64,000 nucleotides of DNA from UBA8190 sp003453695. GTDB lineage: Bacteria; Actinomycetota; Acidimicrobiia; Acidimicrobiales; UBA8190. Position 1 is the first letter of the stretch. The number at the start of each line of letters is the position of its first letter. The stretch lies in NCBI GenBank assembly GCA_036796975.1, contig DAIRBY010000002.1, forward strand, positions 1 through 64,000, given 5' to 3'. The notes beneath the pieces were generated by a model. It saw only the letters and a list, made by a program, of their open reading frames with translations, had not been told where the DNA came from and did no database searches. This document shows positions 25,767 through 34,624 of this stretch, one piece after another. The position numbers and the translations under genes were made by a program.

Positions 25767-28700
25767 AAATACTTGGCCTGGGGGTGGTGACAGACGATGG
25801 CCAGGGTCGACTGCTCAGGATGGAGCTGGAACCCCTCGCTCACCACCACGCCGATCTGCTCCCCATGGAGCAACTCGACCACCTTGGCGTTGTCCTCGAG
25901 GTCGGGACAGGCCGGGTACCCCCACGAGTAGCGCCCACCTCGGTACTGCTGACGGAACAGCCCGATGAGCGTCGGCCCGTCCTCGTCGGCGAAGCCCCAT
26001 TCCTCGCGGATGCGCCGGTGCCAGTACTCGGCCAGGGCTTCGGCCATCTCCACTCCTAGCCCGTGCAGGTGCAGGTACTCGCTGTAGCGGTTCTCGGCAA
26101 ACAGCCGAGCCGTTTCCGCCGACACCGCCGGGCCCATGGTGACCAGGTGGAAGGCGGCGTAGTCCGCCTCCCCCGACTCGATGCTGCGGAAGAAGTCGGC
26201 GATGCACAGCCACGGTTCCTTGCGCTGTCGGGGGAAGGTGAACCTCGTGAGCTCCGCACGCCGGTCCTCGTCCGCCCACACCACCAGGTCGTCGCCATCG
26301 GCGTTGGCCGCGAAGTAGCCCCACGCCACTTGGGGCACGAGGAGGTCCTTGGCCTTGGCTTTGTCCAGCTCGGCTCGGAGCACGACGCTGACACGCTCTT
26401 TGAACTCGTCGTCGTTCTCCCCGTTCTCGGGGCGGTACCCCCACTGGTTGCGGAAAAGCGCCGTCCTGTTGAGATAGCCGGCCAGGTCGTCGAGGGCGAC
26501 GCCCTTGGCGACACGGCTCCCCAGGAAGGGAGGGACGAAGACGGGGTTGTCGGCAGCCACCTCCGGTGAACGCGGTGGGATGCCCTCGGTACCGGCCTCC
26601 GCCATGACCTGGCTGCGTCGAGGCGGGAGCTTGCGGCCCCCTGGCTCCCGTCCGAAGGCGGGATCGTCCTCACCCGACCGCTTGAGCTCCATGAGCCGGT
26701 CCATGGTGCGCAGGCCCTCGAAGGCGTCCTTGCCGTAGAAGACCCGCCCCCGGTACACCTCACGCAGGTCGCGCTCGACGTAGCTGCGGGTGAGCGCCGC
26801 GCCACCGAGGAGCACCGGGATGTGGGTGAGCTCCCGATCGTTCAGCTCCTCCAGGTTCTCCTTCATGATGAGCGTCGACTTGACCAGCAGGCCGCTCATG
26901 CCGATGGCGTCCGCCTTGCGGTCCTCGGCTGCAGCCAGCATCTCGCTGATGCCGACCTTGATCCCGAGGTTCACCACCTCGTAGCCGTTGTTGGTGAGGA
27001 TGATGTCCACCAGGTTCTTCCCGATGTCGTGGACGTCGCCCTTGACGGTGGCGAGCACCACGGTCCCCTTGCCCCCTTGGTCCGCCTTTTCCATCTTGGG
27101 CTCGAGATAGGAGACGGCCGTCTTCATGGTCTCTGCAGACTGGAGCACGAACGGCAGCTGCATCTCACCCGAGGCGAAGAGCTCTCCCACCGTCTTCATG
27201 CCGACGAGGAGCACATCGTTGACCACCTCGAGCGGGCTGTGGCCACCGCCGAGCGCCTCCTCCAGCTCGTCCTCGAGGCCGTTGCGGTCGCCGTCCACGA
27301 TGCGCTGTTCGAGGCGTCGCTCGACGGACCAGCCCGAGCGGTCCTCCCGCTCGAGCGCGCCCGAGGACACCCCTTCGAAACGCGCCAGGAGCTCAGCCAG
27401 CGGGTCGTAGTCAGGACGCCGGCGGTCGTAGATGAGGTCCAGGCAGACCTCCCGCACCTCCTCGTCGATCTTGGACAGAGGGATGATGCGCGCCGCATGG
27501 ACGATGGCAGCGTCCAGCCCGGCGTCGACGCACTCGTGCAGGAACATGGAGTTGAGTACGTGGCGCGCTGCCGGCGACAAGCCGAAGGACACGTTCGACA
27601 GCCCGACGATGGTGAACACCCCGGGCAGCTCGGCCTTGATGCGTCGTATCCCGTCCAAGGTCTCCACGCCGTCGTGCCGGCTCTCCTCCATGCCTGTGGA
27701 AAGGGGCAGCACCAGCGGGTCGAAGACCAGGTCGGCCGCTTCGAGCCCGTATCGCTCCGTGGCGACGTCGTGGATGGCCTTGGCCGCCCCGGCCTTCCAG
27801 TCGGCGGTGCGGGCCTGGCCCTCGGTGTCGATGCAGGTGCACACCACGGCGGCGCCGTACTCACGGGCCAGGGTCAGGAACCGGTCCAGCCGGCCGCCGG
27901 TCTCGTCCCCCTCCTCGAGGTTGACCGAATTGAGGATGCAGCGGCCACCGAGGCGTTGCAGGGCGGCCTCGACCACCGGGGCCTCAGTGGAGTCGATCAT
28001 GATCGGCACGCTGGCCTGGGTGGCGAATCGGCTGGCGACTTCCGTCATGTCGGCGACGCCGTCGGCGCCCGTGTAGTCCACGCACACGTCGAGGACGTGG
28101 GCGCCTTCCTTCACCTGGTCCTTGGCCATGGCCACCGTCGTGTCCCACTCACCGGCGAGCATGGCCTGGCGAAAGCGCTTGGAGCCGTTGGCGTTCGTGC
28201 GCTCGCCGACCACCAGGAACGACGTCTCCTGGTGGAGGGAAACCGGGCTGTAGATGGACGACAGCCCGGGCTCGTGGGTCACCTCACGAGGGGCGGGGGT
28301 CAGGTGGCGGCACCGCTCCACCACGGCGCGCAGGTGCGCCGGCGTGGTCCCGCAGCAGCCGCCGATCACCGTGACCCCCAGCTCGGTGACGAAGCGGGCG
28401 AGATGGTCGGCCAGCTCGTCCGGCGAGAGGTCGTAGTGCATGGCCCCGTCGACCACGGAAGGGAGGCCGGCGTTGGGCTGGGCGGACACCGGGGTCCGGG
28501 CCTGCTGGGCCAGATGGCGCAGGGCTTCGCCCATCTCGGCGGGGCCGGTGGCGCAGTTGAGCCCGATCACGTCGGGCCGCATGGCCTCCAGCGCCACGAG
28601 CGCCGCACCGATCTCGGTGCCGGGGAGCATGCGGCCGGTCAGCTCGATGGTGACCTGCACCTGCAGGGGAACCCGCCGTCCCGCCTCCACCATGGCCCGC

Positions 28701-29287
28701 TTGCAGCCGTTGATGGCGGCCTTGGCCTGAAGCAGGTCGTACACCGTCTCGACGATGAGGAGGTCGACGCCGCCGGCCAGCAGGGCCGTCGCCTGCTCCT
28801 GGTAGGCCTGGCGCAGGTCGACGTAGGCGATCTGGCCCAGGGTGGGGAACTTGGTGCCGGGCCCGAGGTTGCCCGCCACCCATCGCGGACGTTCGGGCGT
28901 CGACGCTGCGTCGACGGCCTGGCGGGCCAGCTGAGCTGCCGCCAGGTTGATCTCCTCGACCTTGTCCTCGAGCCCGTATTCGGCGAGCACCACCCGAAAG
29001 GCGCCGAAGGCGTTGGTCTCGACCACGTCCACGCCGGCGTCGAGGAACGACCGGTGTACTCCGGTCACGACGTCGGGGCGGGTGAGCGAGAGCACCTCGT
29101 TGCACCCCTCGAGGGCGGGTCCGCCGAAGTCGTCGGGACCCAGGCCGGCCAGCTGCAGGTTGGTGCCCATGGCGCCGTCGAACACCACGACCCGCCGGCG
29201 AGCCGCGTCGAGGTAGGCGGCGCCCCGGTCGTCGAGCGGCAGGGCGTCGTGCGCCAGGACAGCTGCCTGCGCGGAGTCGTCGGGCAC
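25757..29287 (-). CDS. metH: Cobalamin-dependent methionine synthase
   Basis: MetH transfers a methyl group from methyltetrahydrofolate to homocysteine through cobalamin. All four modules are present in 1176 residues. The homocysteine domain has zinc cysteines Cys245 and Cys311-Cys312. The pterin domain opens with GERTNANGSKRF at about 361. The B12 domain has Asp751-x-His753-x2-Gly756 (DVHDIG). The C-terminal activation domain contains RYSWGYPACPDL, which binds S-adenosylmethionine during reactivation. The GTG start has TAGACT nine bases upstream on the minus strand. It is divergent from the cobalamin adenosyltransferase gene. No cobalamin riboswitch fits in the 77-base gap. Confidence 0.95.
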   Translation of the reverse strand: MPDDSAQAAVLAHDALPLDDRGAAYLDAARRRVVVFDGAMGTNLQLAGLGPDDFGGPALEGCNEVLSLTRPDVVTGVHRSFLDAGVDVVETNAFGAFRVVLAEYGLEDKVEEINLAAAQLARQAVDAASTPERPRWVAGNLGPGTKFPTLGQIAYVDLRQAYQEQATALLAGGVDLLIVETVYDLLQAKAAINGCKRAMVEAGRRVPLQVQVTIELTGRMLPGTEIGAALVALEAMRPDVIGLNCATGPAEMGEALRHLAQQARTPVSAQPNAGLPSVVDGAMHYDLSPDELADHLARFVTELGVTVIGGCCGTTPAHLRAVVERCRHLTPAPREVTHEPGLSSIYSPVSLHQETSFLVVGERTNANGSKRFRQAMLAGEWDTTVAMAKDQVKEGAHVLDVCVDYTGADGVADMTEVASRFATQASVPIMIDSTEAPVVEAALQRLGGRCILNSVNLEEGDETGGRLDRFLTLAREYGAAVVCTCIDTEGQARTADWKAGAAKAIHDVATERYGLEAADLVFDPLVLPLSTGMEESRHDGVETLDGIRRIKAELPGVFTIVGLSNVSFGLSPAARHVLNSMFLHECVDAGLDAAIVHAARIIPLSKIDEEVREVCLDLIYDRRRPDYDPLAELLARFEGVSSGALEREDRSGWSVERRLEQRIVDGDRNGLEDELEEALGGGHSPLEVVNDVLLVGMKTVGELFASGEMQLPFVLQSAETMKTAVSYLEPKMEKADQGGKGTVVLATVKGDVHDIGKNLVDIILTNNGYEVVNLGIKVGISEMLAAAEDRKADAIGMSGLLVKSTLIMKENLEELNDRELTHIPVLLGGAALTRSYVERDLREVYRGRVFYGKDAFEGLRTMDRLMELKRSGEDDPAFGREPGGRKLPPRRSQVMAEAGTEGIPPRSPEVAADNPVFVPPFLGSRVAKGVALDDLAGYLNRTALFRNQWGYRPENGENDDEFKERVSVVLRAELDKAKAKDLLVPQVAWGYFAANADGDDLVVWADEDRRAELTRFTFPRQRKEPWLCIADFFRSIESGEADYAAFHLVTMGPAVSAETARLFAENRYSEYLHLHGLGVEMAEALAEYWHRRIREEWGFADEDGPTLIGLFRQQYRGGRYSWGYPACPDLEDNAKVVELLHGEQIGVVVSEGFQLHPEQSTLAIVCHHPQAKYFVA

Positions 29288-29351
29288 GGCTCCGTCAGTC
29301 TACGGCTGCTGTTTGTGCACACCGTCCTGGGGGTGGCGTGGAGGCCGCCGG

Positions 29352-29357
29352 TAGCAT
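29352..29357 (+). promoter_or_regulatory. -10 box for leaderless adenosyltransferase gene
   Basis: TAGCAT is seven bases before the ATG at 29365 and supports that start over the in-frame GTG at 29338. Confidence 0.6.
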
Positions 29358-29364
29358 GCGGCAG

Positions 29365-29919
29365 ATGCCGAAGATCTACACCCGCAAGGGCGACGACGGC
29401 ACCACCGGGCTCCTCTACGGCGGCAGGGTGGCCAAGGATTCACCGGCCATCGAGGCCAACGGGGCGGTGGACGAGGCTCAGGCCGCGCTGGGGATGGCCC
29501 GAGCCCAGGCGCAGTCGGGTTCGGAGGTGGACGAGCTCCTCATCGGGCTCGAGCGCGATCTGTGGGTGCTCATGGCCGAGGTCGCCACCGCCGTCGACAA
29601 CCGCCCCAAGCTCGAGCCGGGCCGCACCGCCGTCACAGCGGAGATGGTCGAGGCCCTGGAGCGTCACATCGACGACCTGAGCTCGCGTTTCGAGATGCCG
29701 GCGCAGTTCGTCGTCCCTGGCCACGACCCGCTCTCTGCCGCCCTCGACGTGGCCCGCACCGTGGTGCGCCGCGCCGAACGGCTCATGGTGCAGGTGGGGT
29801 CCGCCTCGGGCTCGCAGGTGGGTCCGTACTTGAACCGCCTTTCCGACCTCCTCTGGACCATGGCCCGCTGGCAAGAAGGGGAGCACCTCACCACTCGCAG
29901 CGTGGCGGCGCGCCCCTGA
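29365..29919 (+). CDS. Cob(I)alamin adenosyltransferase, PduO type
   Basis: This 184-residue protein makes adenosylcobalamin from ATP and cob(I)alamin. The N-terminal PKIYTRKGDDGTTGLLYGGR is the ATP-binding signature of PduO-type enzymes, and VARTVVRRAERLM followed by LNRLSDLLW completes the conserved helices. Its coenzyme product would serve the methylmalonyl-CoA mutase at 36 kb. It is divergent from metH, so both cobalamin-linked genes share a 77-base promoter region. Confidence 0.92.
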   Translation: MPKIYTRKGDDGTTGLLYGGRVAKDSPAIEANGAVDEAQAALGMARAQAQSGSEVDELLIGLERDLWVLMAEVATAVDNRPKLEPGRTAVTAEMVEALERHIDDLSSRFEMPAQFVVPGHDPLSAALDVARTVVRRAERLMVQVGSASGSQVGPYLNRLSDLLWTMARWQEGEHLTTRSVAARP

Positions 29920-29975
29920 ACCACCCCATCCCGTCCCGAGCAGGCCCCCACAACCGACCCGAGGTCATCGCTTTC

Positions 29976-31703
29976 ATGGATGCAGATCCCACCGCTCCCG
30001 CCCCCCCCGGCGGCGCCACCGCTCCCGCCCCCCCCGGCGGTCCCGCCGCTCCCGCCCCTCCCGGGGGCCCGACGTCGTCGCCGCGCCCGTCGCGACTTCA
30101 GGTTCGTTCGTCGGACCTCGCCGGCCTGGATCGGGTGCTGTCCGCCGGGGAGCTGGCCGCCGTCGGCATCCCGGCCGTCGAGACAGACGACGGCCCGGCT
30201 GTCGTCGGAGGAGTGCCGGAGCGACTCGACTCGGCGTTGCTCCCCGGCCCGCTCCCGCTCACCTTGCCCGGCGATGTCGCCGAACGACGGGGCTTCAAGG
30301 GCCGGACGGGCGAGACGCTCGTCGTCGTCCCGGCTGAGGGTCCAGCCGTGGTCTTCTTGGGCACGGGCCGCCCCGATGCGCTCGCCATCGACGTGCTGCA
30401 GCGCGCCGCCGCCTCCTTGGTCCGCAGCGCCGGCCGTCGAGGACAGGCCGTGTTCGTGCTGCCCGCCGCCCTCGTCGGCAGGCTGCCGGCAGCGACCGGA
30501 AATCCGACCCCGTTGCCGCCGGCCCCCCGACGAGCGGCCCAGGCGGTCACCGGGGGAGCGGTGCTGGCCGCCTACCGGTTCACCTCACACAAGAGCGGTG
30601 ACGAGGCACACCACCTCGACGGCATGGTCGTGGCCGGTGTGGACATCGAGCCGGAGGTGCTGGCCGAGGGCGTACGCCGGGGCACGGCGGTCGCCCGGGC
30701 AGTGTGCTTCGCCCGGGACCTGGTGAACGAGCCCCCGAGCACGATGACACCGGCACGGATGGCCGCCGCTGCCGAGGAGTACCTCGGCGGCCTGCCTGCC
30801 CTCTCGCTCGAGGTATGGGACGAAGGCCGGATCGAGGCCGAGCGGCTGGGCGGATTGCTCGCCGTGGCCCGGGGATCGGCCGAGCCGCCCCGGCTGATCC
30901 GGGCGGCCTTCGAGCCCGCTGACCCCGTAGAGGTCGAGGGCCGCGTTCCCCACGTGGTCCTCGTCGGAAAGGGCATCACCTTCGACTCGGGCGGGCTGTC
31001 GCTCAAGACGGCCGAGGGCATGACCACGATGAAGACCGACATGAGCGGCGCCGCCGCCGTTCTGGCCGTCGTCGGGGCGTGCGCCGAGCTCGCCGTCCGG
31101 GTCCGGGTGACCGCCATCGCCCCCATGACGGAGAACATGCCGGGCGGCAGGGCCCAAAAGCCTGGTGACGTCCTCGTCGCCCGCAACGGGCGCACCATCG
31201 AGGTCCTCAACACCGACGCCGAGGGCCGCCTCATCCTGGCCGACGGCCTCTCTCTGGCCTCCGAGCTGGAGCCGGACGTCATCATCGACCTGGCCACGCT
31301 GACCGGTGCCGCCGTCGTCGCCTTGGGACGGACCATCGCCGGCCTGTTCGCCAACGACGATGTCCTGCTCGAGAGGCTGGGTGACGCCGCTGTAGGCGCA
31401 GGCGAGCGGACGTGGCCGTTGCCTCTGGCCGACGAGTACCGATCCGACATCGACTCCGAGGTGGCCGACATGAAGAACATCGGCAAGGGCGGACAGGCAG
31501 GCGCCATCGTCGCAGCCCTGCTCCTGGAGCGTTTCGTCGACGACACGGCGTGGGCGCATCTCGACATCGCCGGGCCGGCGCGATCGGAGGAGGACAGTGG
31601 CGTCCTCACCAAGGGCGGGACCGGATTCGGCGTGGCCACCCTTCTCGAGTTCCTGGAACGGTTCGGCGCTGACCCCGGACCGCTTCGTCCCGCCGCCCCC
31701 TGA
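29976..31703 (+). CDS. pepA: Leucyl aminopeptidase (M17)
   Basis: This 575-residue cytosolic aminopeptidase removes N-terminal residues using two metal ions. The catalytic domain contains VGKGITFDSGGLSLK (metal Lys/Asp) and the M17 signature NTDAEGRL, with TMKTDMSGAAAV between them. It differs from relatives in its first 45 residues, which are three near-perfect nine-residue APAPPGG repeats plus a Ser/Pro tail, followed by a normal N-terminal M17 domain. The ATG at 29976 follows a GAGG site. It lies 56 bases after the adenosyltransferase gene. Confidence 0.9.
   Translation: MDADPTAPAPPGGATAPAPPGGPAAPAPPGGPTSSPRPSRLQVRSSDLAGLDRVLSAGELAAVGIPAVETDDGPAVVGGVPERLDSALLPGPLPLTLPGDVAERRGFKGRTGETLVVVPAEGPAVVFLGTGRPDALAIDVLQRAAASLVRSAGRRGQAVFVLPAALVGRLPAATGNPTPLPPAPRRAAQAVTGGAVLAAYRFTSHKSGDEAHHLDGMVVAGVDIEPEVLAEGVRRGTAVARAVCFARDLVNEPPSTMTPARMAAAAEEYLGGLPALSLEVWDEGRIEAERLGGLLAVARGSAEPPRLIRAAFEPADPVEVEGRVPHVVLVGKGITFDSGGLSLKTAEGMTTMKTDMSGAAAVLAVVGACAELAVRVRVTAIAPMTENMPGGRAQKPGDVLVARNGRTIEVLNTDAEGRLILADGLSLASELEPDVIIDLATLTGAAVVALGRTIAGLFANDDVLLERLGDAAVGAGERTWPLPLADEYRSDIDSEVADMKNIGKGGQAGAIVAALLLERFVDDTAWAHLDIAGPARSEEDSGVLTKGGTGFGVATLLEFLERFGADPGPLRPAAP
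29992..30067 (+). repeat. Three 27-bp coding repeats in pepA
   Basis: A 22-base core beginning CCGCTCCCGCC recurs at 29992, 30019 and 30046, period 27. Each unit encodes APAPPGG plus two residues. The first two cores contain runs of eight C. Confidence 0.85.
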
Positions 31704-31730
31704 CGACCCTCTTCATCACCGGCCGGCGAA

Positions 31731-32432
31731 TCAGAGCCGCCCGGCCACCTCCCGGCGGTCCACGCCGCCCACAAGGGCGGTGCGTGTCCCGGAGTGGGCA
31801 AGATCTGCCCACCGGGCGTCGGCCAGCCCCGCCAATCCTTCCAGCCGCAACTGCTCGCCGCGCGCAAACGGACAGCCCGGGCGGCCCACCACCAGCACCA
31901 GGTCCCAGCTGGCCAGCTCGGCCCAGGCGATCTCCGGCGACGGCGGCCGGCCATGGGCCGTCCTCGTCTCGTCGAGGTAGGCGATGAGCCAACGGGCGGC
32001 GGGGGGCCGTCCGTCGCCGGCCACGGCGTGCCCTTCACCCGTCCCGGTGGCACCCACGACCGCCGCCCACGCCGCGTCGAGCTCACGGCGGCCGAGCTCG
32101 GCCACCGTGGACAGCAGGCGCTGGCGAGAACGCTCGGTGAGCAGCGTCCTCGCATCCTCGTAGGCGTCACGACGGGCGTCGCGGCGCCCGCGGGGAAGAG
32201 GGCGCACCTGCTCGACGGCGGCCCCGTCGACCTGCTCGATCTCCGATACGAGGAGCGCCATGTGGGCCTGGTCGGCGAGCTCCACCACGAACTCGTCCAC
32301 GGCCCGCCCTCCAGCGCGTTCCACGATCTCCACGCCGACGACGTCGGCGCGCACGGCTCCAATGCGGCTGGCCACGGCTCCCAGCGCCCCGGGGCGGTCT
32401 GCGAGCGCCACTCGGAAGAGGAAGACCGCCAC
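31731..32432 (-). CDS. ACT-domain protein
   Basis: This 233-residue protein opens with a ligand-binding ACT domain: FLFRVALADRPGALGAVASRIGAV, followed by VVGVEIVERAGG and VDEFVVELAD. The rest, about residues 90-233, has no recognised motif apart from a hydrophobic strand LVLVVGRPGCPFA. It may sense an amino acid. A TACGCT box at 32444-32439 on the minus strand is six bases before the GTG start, so it is likely leaderless. It is convergent with pepA and upstream of no obvious partner. Confidence 0.7.
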   Translation of the reverse strand: MAVFLFRVALADRPGALGAVASRIGAVRADVVGVEIVERAGGRAVDEFVVELADQAHMALLVSEIEQVDGAAVEQVRPLPRGRRDARRDAYEDARTLLTERSRQRLLSTVAELGRRELDAAWAAVVGATGTGEGHAVAGDGRPPAARWLIAYLDETRTAHGRPPSPEIAWAELASWDLVLVVGRPGCPFARGEQLRLEGLAGLADARWADLAHSGTRTALVGGVDRREVAGRL

Positions 32433-32438
32433 CCTCCG

Positions 32439-32444
32439 AGCGTA
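32439..32444 (-). promoter_or_regulatory. -10 box for leaderless ACT gene
   Basis: On the minus strand TACGCT is six bases before the GTG at 32432. Confidence 0.6.
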
Positions 32445-32488
32445 CGCAGAGAGCGTGAACGGCGTGTTTCCTGGACGCGACGTGCCGG

Positions 32489-33178
32489 TTACGACTGCAA
32501 CCGGCGTGCCCAGTGCACGGCGTCATGGGTCAGCGACGGGTGCACCCCCCACCGCATCAGCTGGGCCTCGGCCCCGTCGAAAGGCTCGCCCAGGGCGACG
32601 AGCCCCAGGGCCAGGCGCCGTGCTCGGCGGCGCTGCCCGTCGAGCGACCCGGGTGCCGGGCCGTCTGTCCACTGCTCGTGCGCCTCTTGCAAGGCGGCGG
32701 GGAGCCGGATCACGTGACGACGGCTCAGTGGCGGGAGCAGGCGCCTCACCCCGAGCGTCCCCTTCCCCTGCCATCGCGCCAGCTCGAAGGTGATGCAGCG
32801 CGTGAGGGCGCGGCGGAACGGCCCGTTGCGCCCCTGGCGCCCGCCCAGGCCAAGGGATCGAGCCGTCTCGTCAAGGTCGAGGGAGAACCCGACTTCCTCG
32901 TGCTCCAAGCGCGCCACAATTCTTCGCAACAACCACGTGCACGTGGGACCGATCACGGGAAGCCAGAACTGCTCGACGTAGTACGAGCGCGGGTCCACAC
33001 CGAGGACGTCGACAACCGGGTCGCGCCATGCAACCACCCGTACCACGGCGGGCGCGGCCGCTTCCGTGATCACTCCGAGCGCATCGGTGGTCGTCGTCGG
33101 TGACGGCGCCGCATCACGTGAGGCAACAGGTGACAACACGGTGTCGGCAGCGTGTCGTGCCGGATCGATCAGTGTCAT
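32489..33178 (-). CDS. Hypothetical protein
   Basis: This 229-residue protein starts MTLIDPARHAADTVLSP and has no membrane segment. The middle part (about residues 65-190) is helical and basic: YYVEQFWLPVIGPTCTWLLRR, then LDLDETARSLGLGGRQGRNGPFRRAL. This resembles a winged-helix or helix-turn-helix layout, with GLGGRQGRNG as a possible turn. A DNA-binding role is therefore possible but unproven. An AAGGGGGA ribosome site precedes the start. The gene is divergent from the GGDEF gene. Confidence 0.6.
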   Translation of the reverse strand: MTLIDPARHAADTVLSPVASRDAAPSPTTTTDALGVITEAAAPAVVRVVAWRDPVVDVLGVDPRSYYVEQFWLPVIGPTCTWLLRRIVARLEHEEVGFSLDLDETARSLGLGGRQGRNGPFRRALTRCITFELARWQGKGTLGVRRLLPPLSRRHVIRLPAALQEAHEQWTDGPAPGSLDGQRRRARRLALGLVALGEPFDGAEAQLMRWGVHPSLTHDAVHWARRLQS

Positions 33179-33390
33179 GGTCCCCCTTCGCATTCCGGTG
33201 CCCGCCTGTGTCGCCACAGGCACCTGGCGGCCCGGGCAGCGCGTGCAGCGCGCCGCTACCATGACGGCTTCGCCTTGCCCGGCACCTCGCCGGGTACCTC
33301 TCCGGGTGCGAATTGACTGTCGCGCTCGGACGCGGCGGCAGACCGGAGGGCTGCGTGGACGACAGGTTCGATGGGCAGGACACGACGGTG
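33179..33390. promoter_or_regulatory. Divergent promoter region with hairpin
   Basis: This 212-base gap separates the hypothetical and GGDEF genes. It holds a perfect seven-base hairpin (GCCTGTG-TCGC-CACAGGC, 33204-33221) in the leader of the leftward gene and a TACCAT box at 33256-33261 that may drive the rightward gene with a leader of about 120 bases. No small gene is evident. Confidence 0.4.
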
Positions 33391-34116
33391 ATGGGGCGTC
33401 GAGGCCTGGGGCGCGGCTTGTCGGCGATCCTCCCCGCCCGACCACCGGGACCGCTGAGCGTGCTCCGTCCAGGTCACGCGCAAGAGGCGCGGCCTGCGAC
33501 GACGACCGACCCGCTCACCGGCCTGCTCACCCGCAACCAGCTCATCGAGAAGCTCGACCGGGTTCTGGCCGGCGCCGCCGGCGATGGAAGCCGGCTGGCC
33601 GTGGTGGCGCTGGGGTTGGACGGGTTCCGCCATGTCAATCTCACCCACGGCCAGCACGCCGGCGACCTGCTGTTGCGCCGCGTCGGCGACCATCTCGCCG
33701 CCGCTCGCCGGTCGTCCGACCTGGTGGCGCGCATCGGCGGAGACGAGTTCGCCGTGGTCTGTCCCCGGGTGGGCTCAGAGACAGCCGCCCGGCGCGTCGT
33801 GGACCGGCTGGCGGCGGAGGTGGGGGGACCGTTCCTCGTGGGCGGGGTCCACCATCGTCTGACGGCGACATTCGGCCTGGTGCTGACCGAGCCCGGGGGC
33901 GGGCACCTCCCGGGGCGCACCCTGGTCCGGCGGGCCGACCTGACCATGCAACGGGCCAAGGATGCCGGAGCCCGCCTGGCGGTGTTCGACGAGCTGGCCG
34001 ATGTTCACCAGGCGCCGCGGTGGAACACCTCCTCCGGTGAGCGACGCCGGCGCAGGGAGGACACGGTGGGGACGTCGTCCTCCCCGGCCTCGCCGACGAG
34101 CACGGCCCCGAGATAG
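33391..34116 (+). CDS. GGDEF-domain protein, predicted diguanylate cyclase
   Basis: This 241-residue protein carries an intact GGDEF active site at residues 116-120 and a matching inhibitory I-site, RSSD at 107-110, exactly five residues before it. It should therefore make cyclic di-GMP and be feedback-inhibited. The domain spans about 40-205. The N-terminus reads MGRRGLGRGLSAILP, which looks like the conserved opening of ParB proteins that contacts ParA. The Arg/Ser-rich C-terminus overlaps the convergent nitroreductase gene by 112 bases. No transmembrane segment is seen, so the protein is cytosolic. The ATG at 33391 is preceded by a GTG codon at 33388. Confidence 0.82.
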   Translation: MGRRGLGRGLSAILPARPPGPLSVLRPGHAQEARPATTTDPLTGLLTRNQLIEKLDRVLAGAAGDGSRLAVVALGLDGFRHVNLTHGQHAGDLLLRRVGDHLAAARRSSDLVARIGGDEFAVVCPRVGSETAARRVVDRLAAEVGGPFLVGGVHHRLTATFGLVLTEPGGGHLPGRTLVRRADLTMQRAKDAGARLAVFDELADVHQAPRWNTSSGERRRRREDTVGTSSSPASPTSTAPR

Positions 34117-34610
34117 CGACGGTCTTCCGGCACCCCCAGCGCCAGGCGCAGGTCACCCTCCCCCCGGAAGTTGCCGAGAAAGCACGCCGCCAAGTCGGCG
34201 TCCACGGCCCCGAGCAACAACAGCAGGGCGGCCATGCCCGTGTCGACGTGCCAGTACGGCACCGGCCAGGCAGCGTCGTCGTCGCCCAGCCCGGACGCCG
34301 CCTTGTCCGGTTGGCGGTAGCGCTGCAGGTAGGCGGCGGGGTCTGCGAACAGGACGACCACGACCGGCGCCCGCCGGAGGCCCGGCCACCGCGCCGAGCG
34401 CCGTCGCCAGTCGTCGGTTGTCGTGGCCGCCCAGAACCGCTCGGTCTGGTCCGGTCCTTCCAAGACGACGGCGTCCCAGCCGCCGGTGTTGCCTGCGCTC
34501 GGGGCTCGCAGAGCCAATCGAAGGATCCGGTCGAGCGCCTCCGGGTGGGGCGGGGCACCCGAGAAGCTGCGCACCATGTGTCGCCGCGCTGCCGCATCGG
34601 CGAGCTCCAC
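34005..34610 (-). CDS. Nitroreductase-family flavoprotein
   Basis: This 201-residue FMN-dependent oxidoreductase has the N-terminal RRHMVRSFSG and RAPSAGNTGGWDAVV segments that bind FMN, a central WHVDTGMAALLLLLGAVD helix, and the ending SPEEVFHRGAW. Substrate is not evident. The GTG start at 34610 has TAGCGT eight bases upstream on the minus strand. It ends inside the convergent GGDEF gene and is divergent from the rhodanese-MoeB gene. In mycobacteria a nitroreductase domain is fused to CofE; whether this separate protein has that job is only speculation. Confidence 0.82.
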   Translation of the reverse strand: MELADAAARRHMVRSFSGAPPHPEALDRILRLALRAPSAGNTGGWDAVVLEGPDQTERFWAATTTDDWRRRSARWPGLRRAPVVVVLFADPAAYLQRYRQPDKAASGLGDDDAAWPVPYWHVDTGMAALLLLLGAVDADLAACFLGNFRGEGDLRLALGVPEDRRYLGAVLVGEAGEDDVPTVSSLRRRRSPEEVFHRGAW

Positions 34611-34618
34611 GCCCGGCG

Positions 34619-34624
34619 ACGCTA
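34619..34624 (-). promoter_or_regulatory. -10 box for leaderless nitroreductase gene
   Basis: TAGCGT on the minus strand is eight bases before the GTG at 34610. Confidence 0.5.

Noticed and set aside
29288..29364. Cobalamin or SAM riboswitch ahead of metH
   Set aside because: The gap to the divergent gene is only 77 bases and shows no B12-box or SAM-type pairing.
26822..29680. 952-codon open frame on the plus strand opposite metH
   Set aside because: Antisense shadow of metH; no recognisable domain and high His/Gly/Leu content.
33204..33221. Hairpin as an intrinsic terminator
   Set aside because: It lies in the leader between divergent genes with no T tract, so it is more likely a leader structure.
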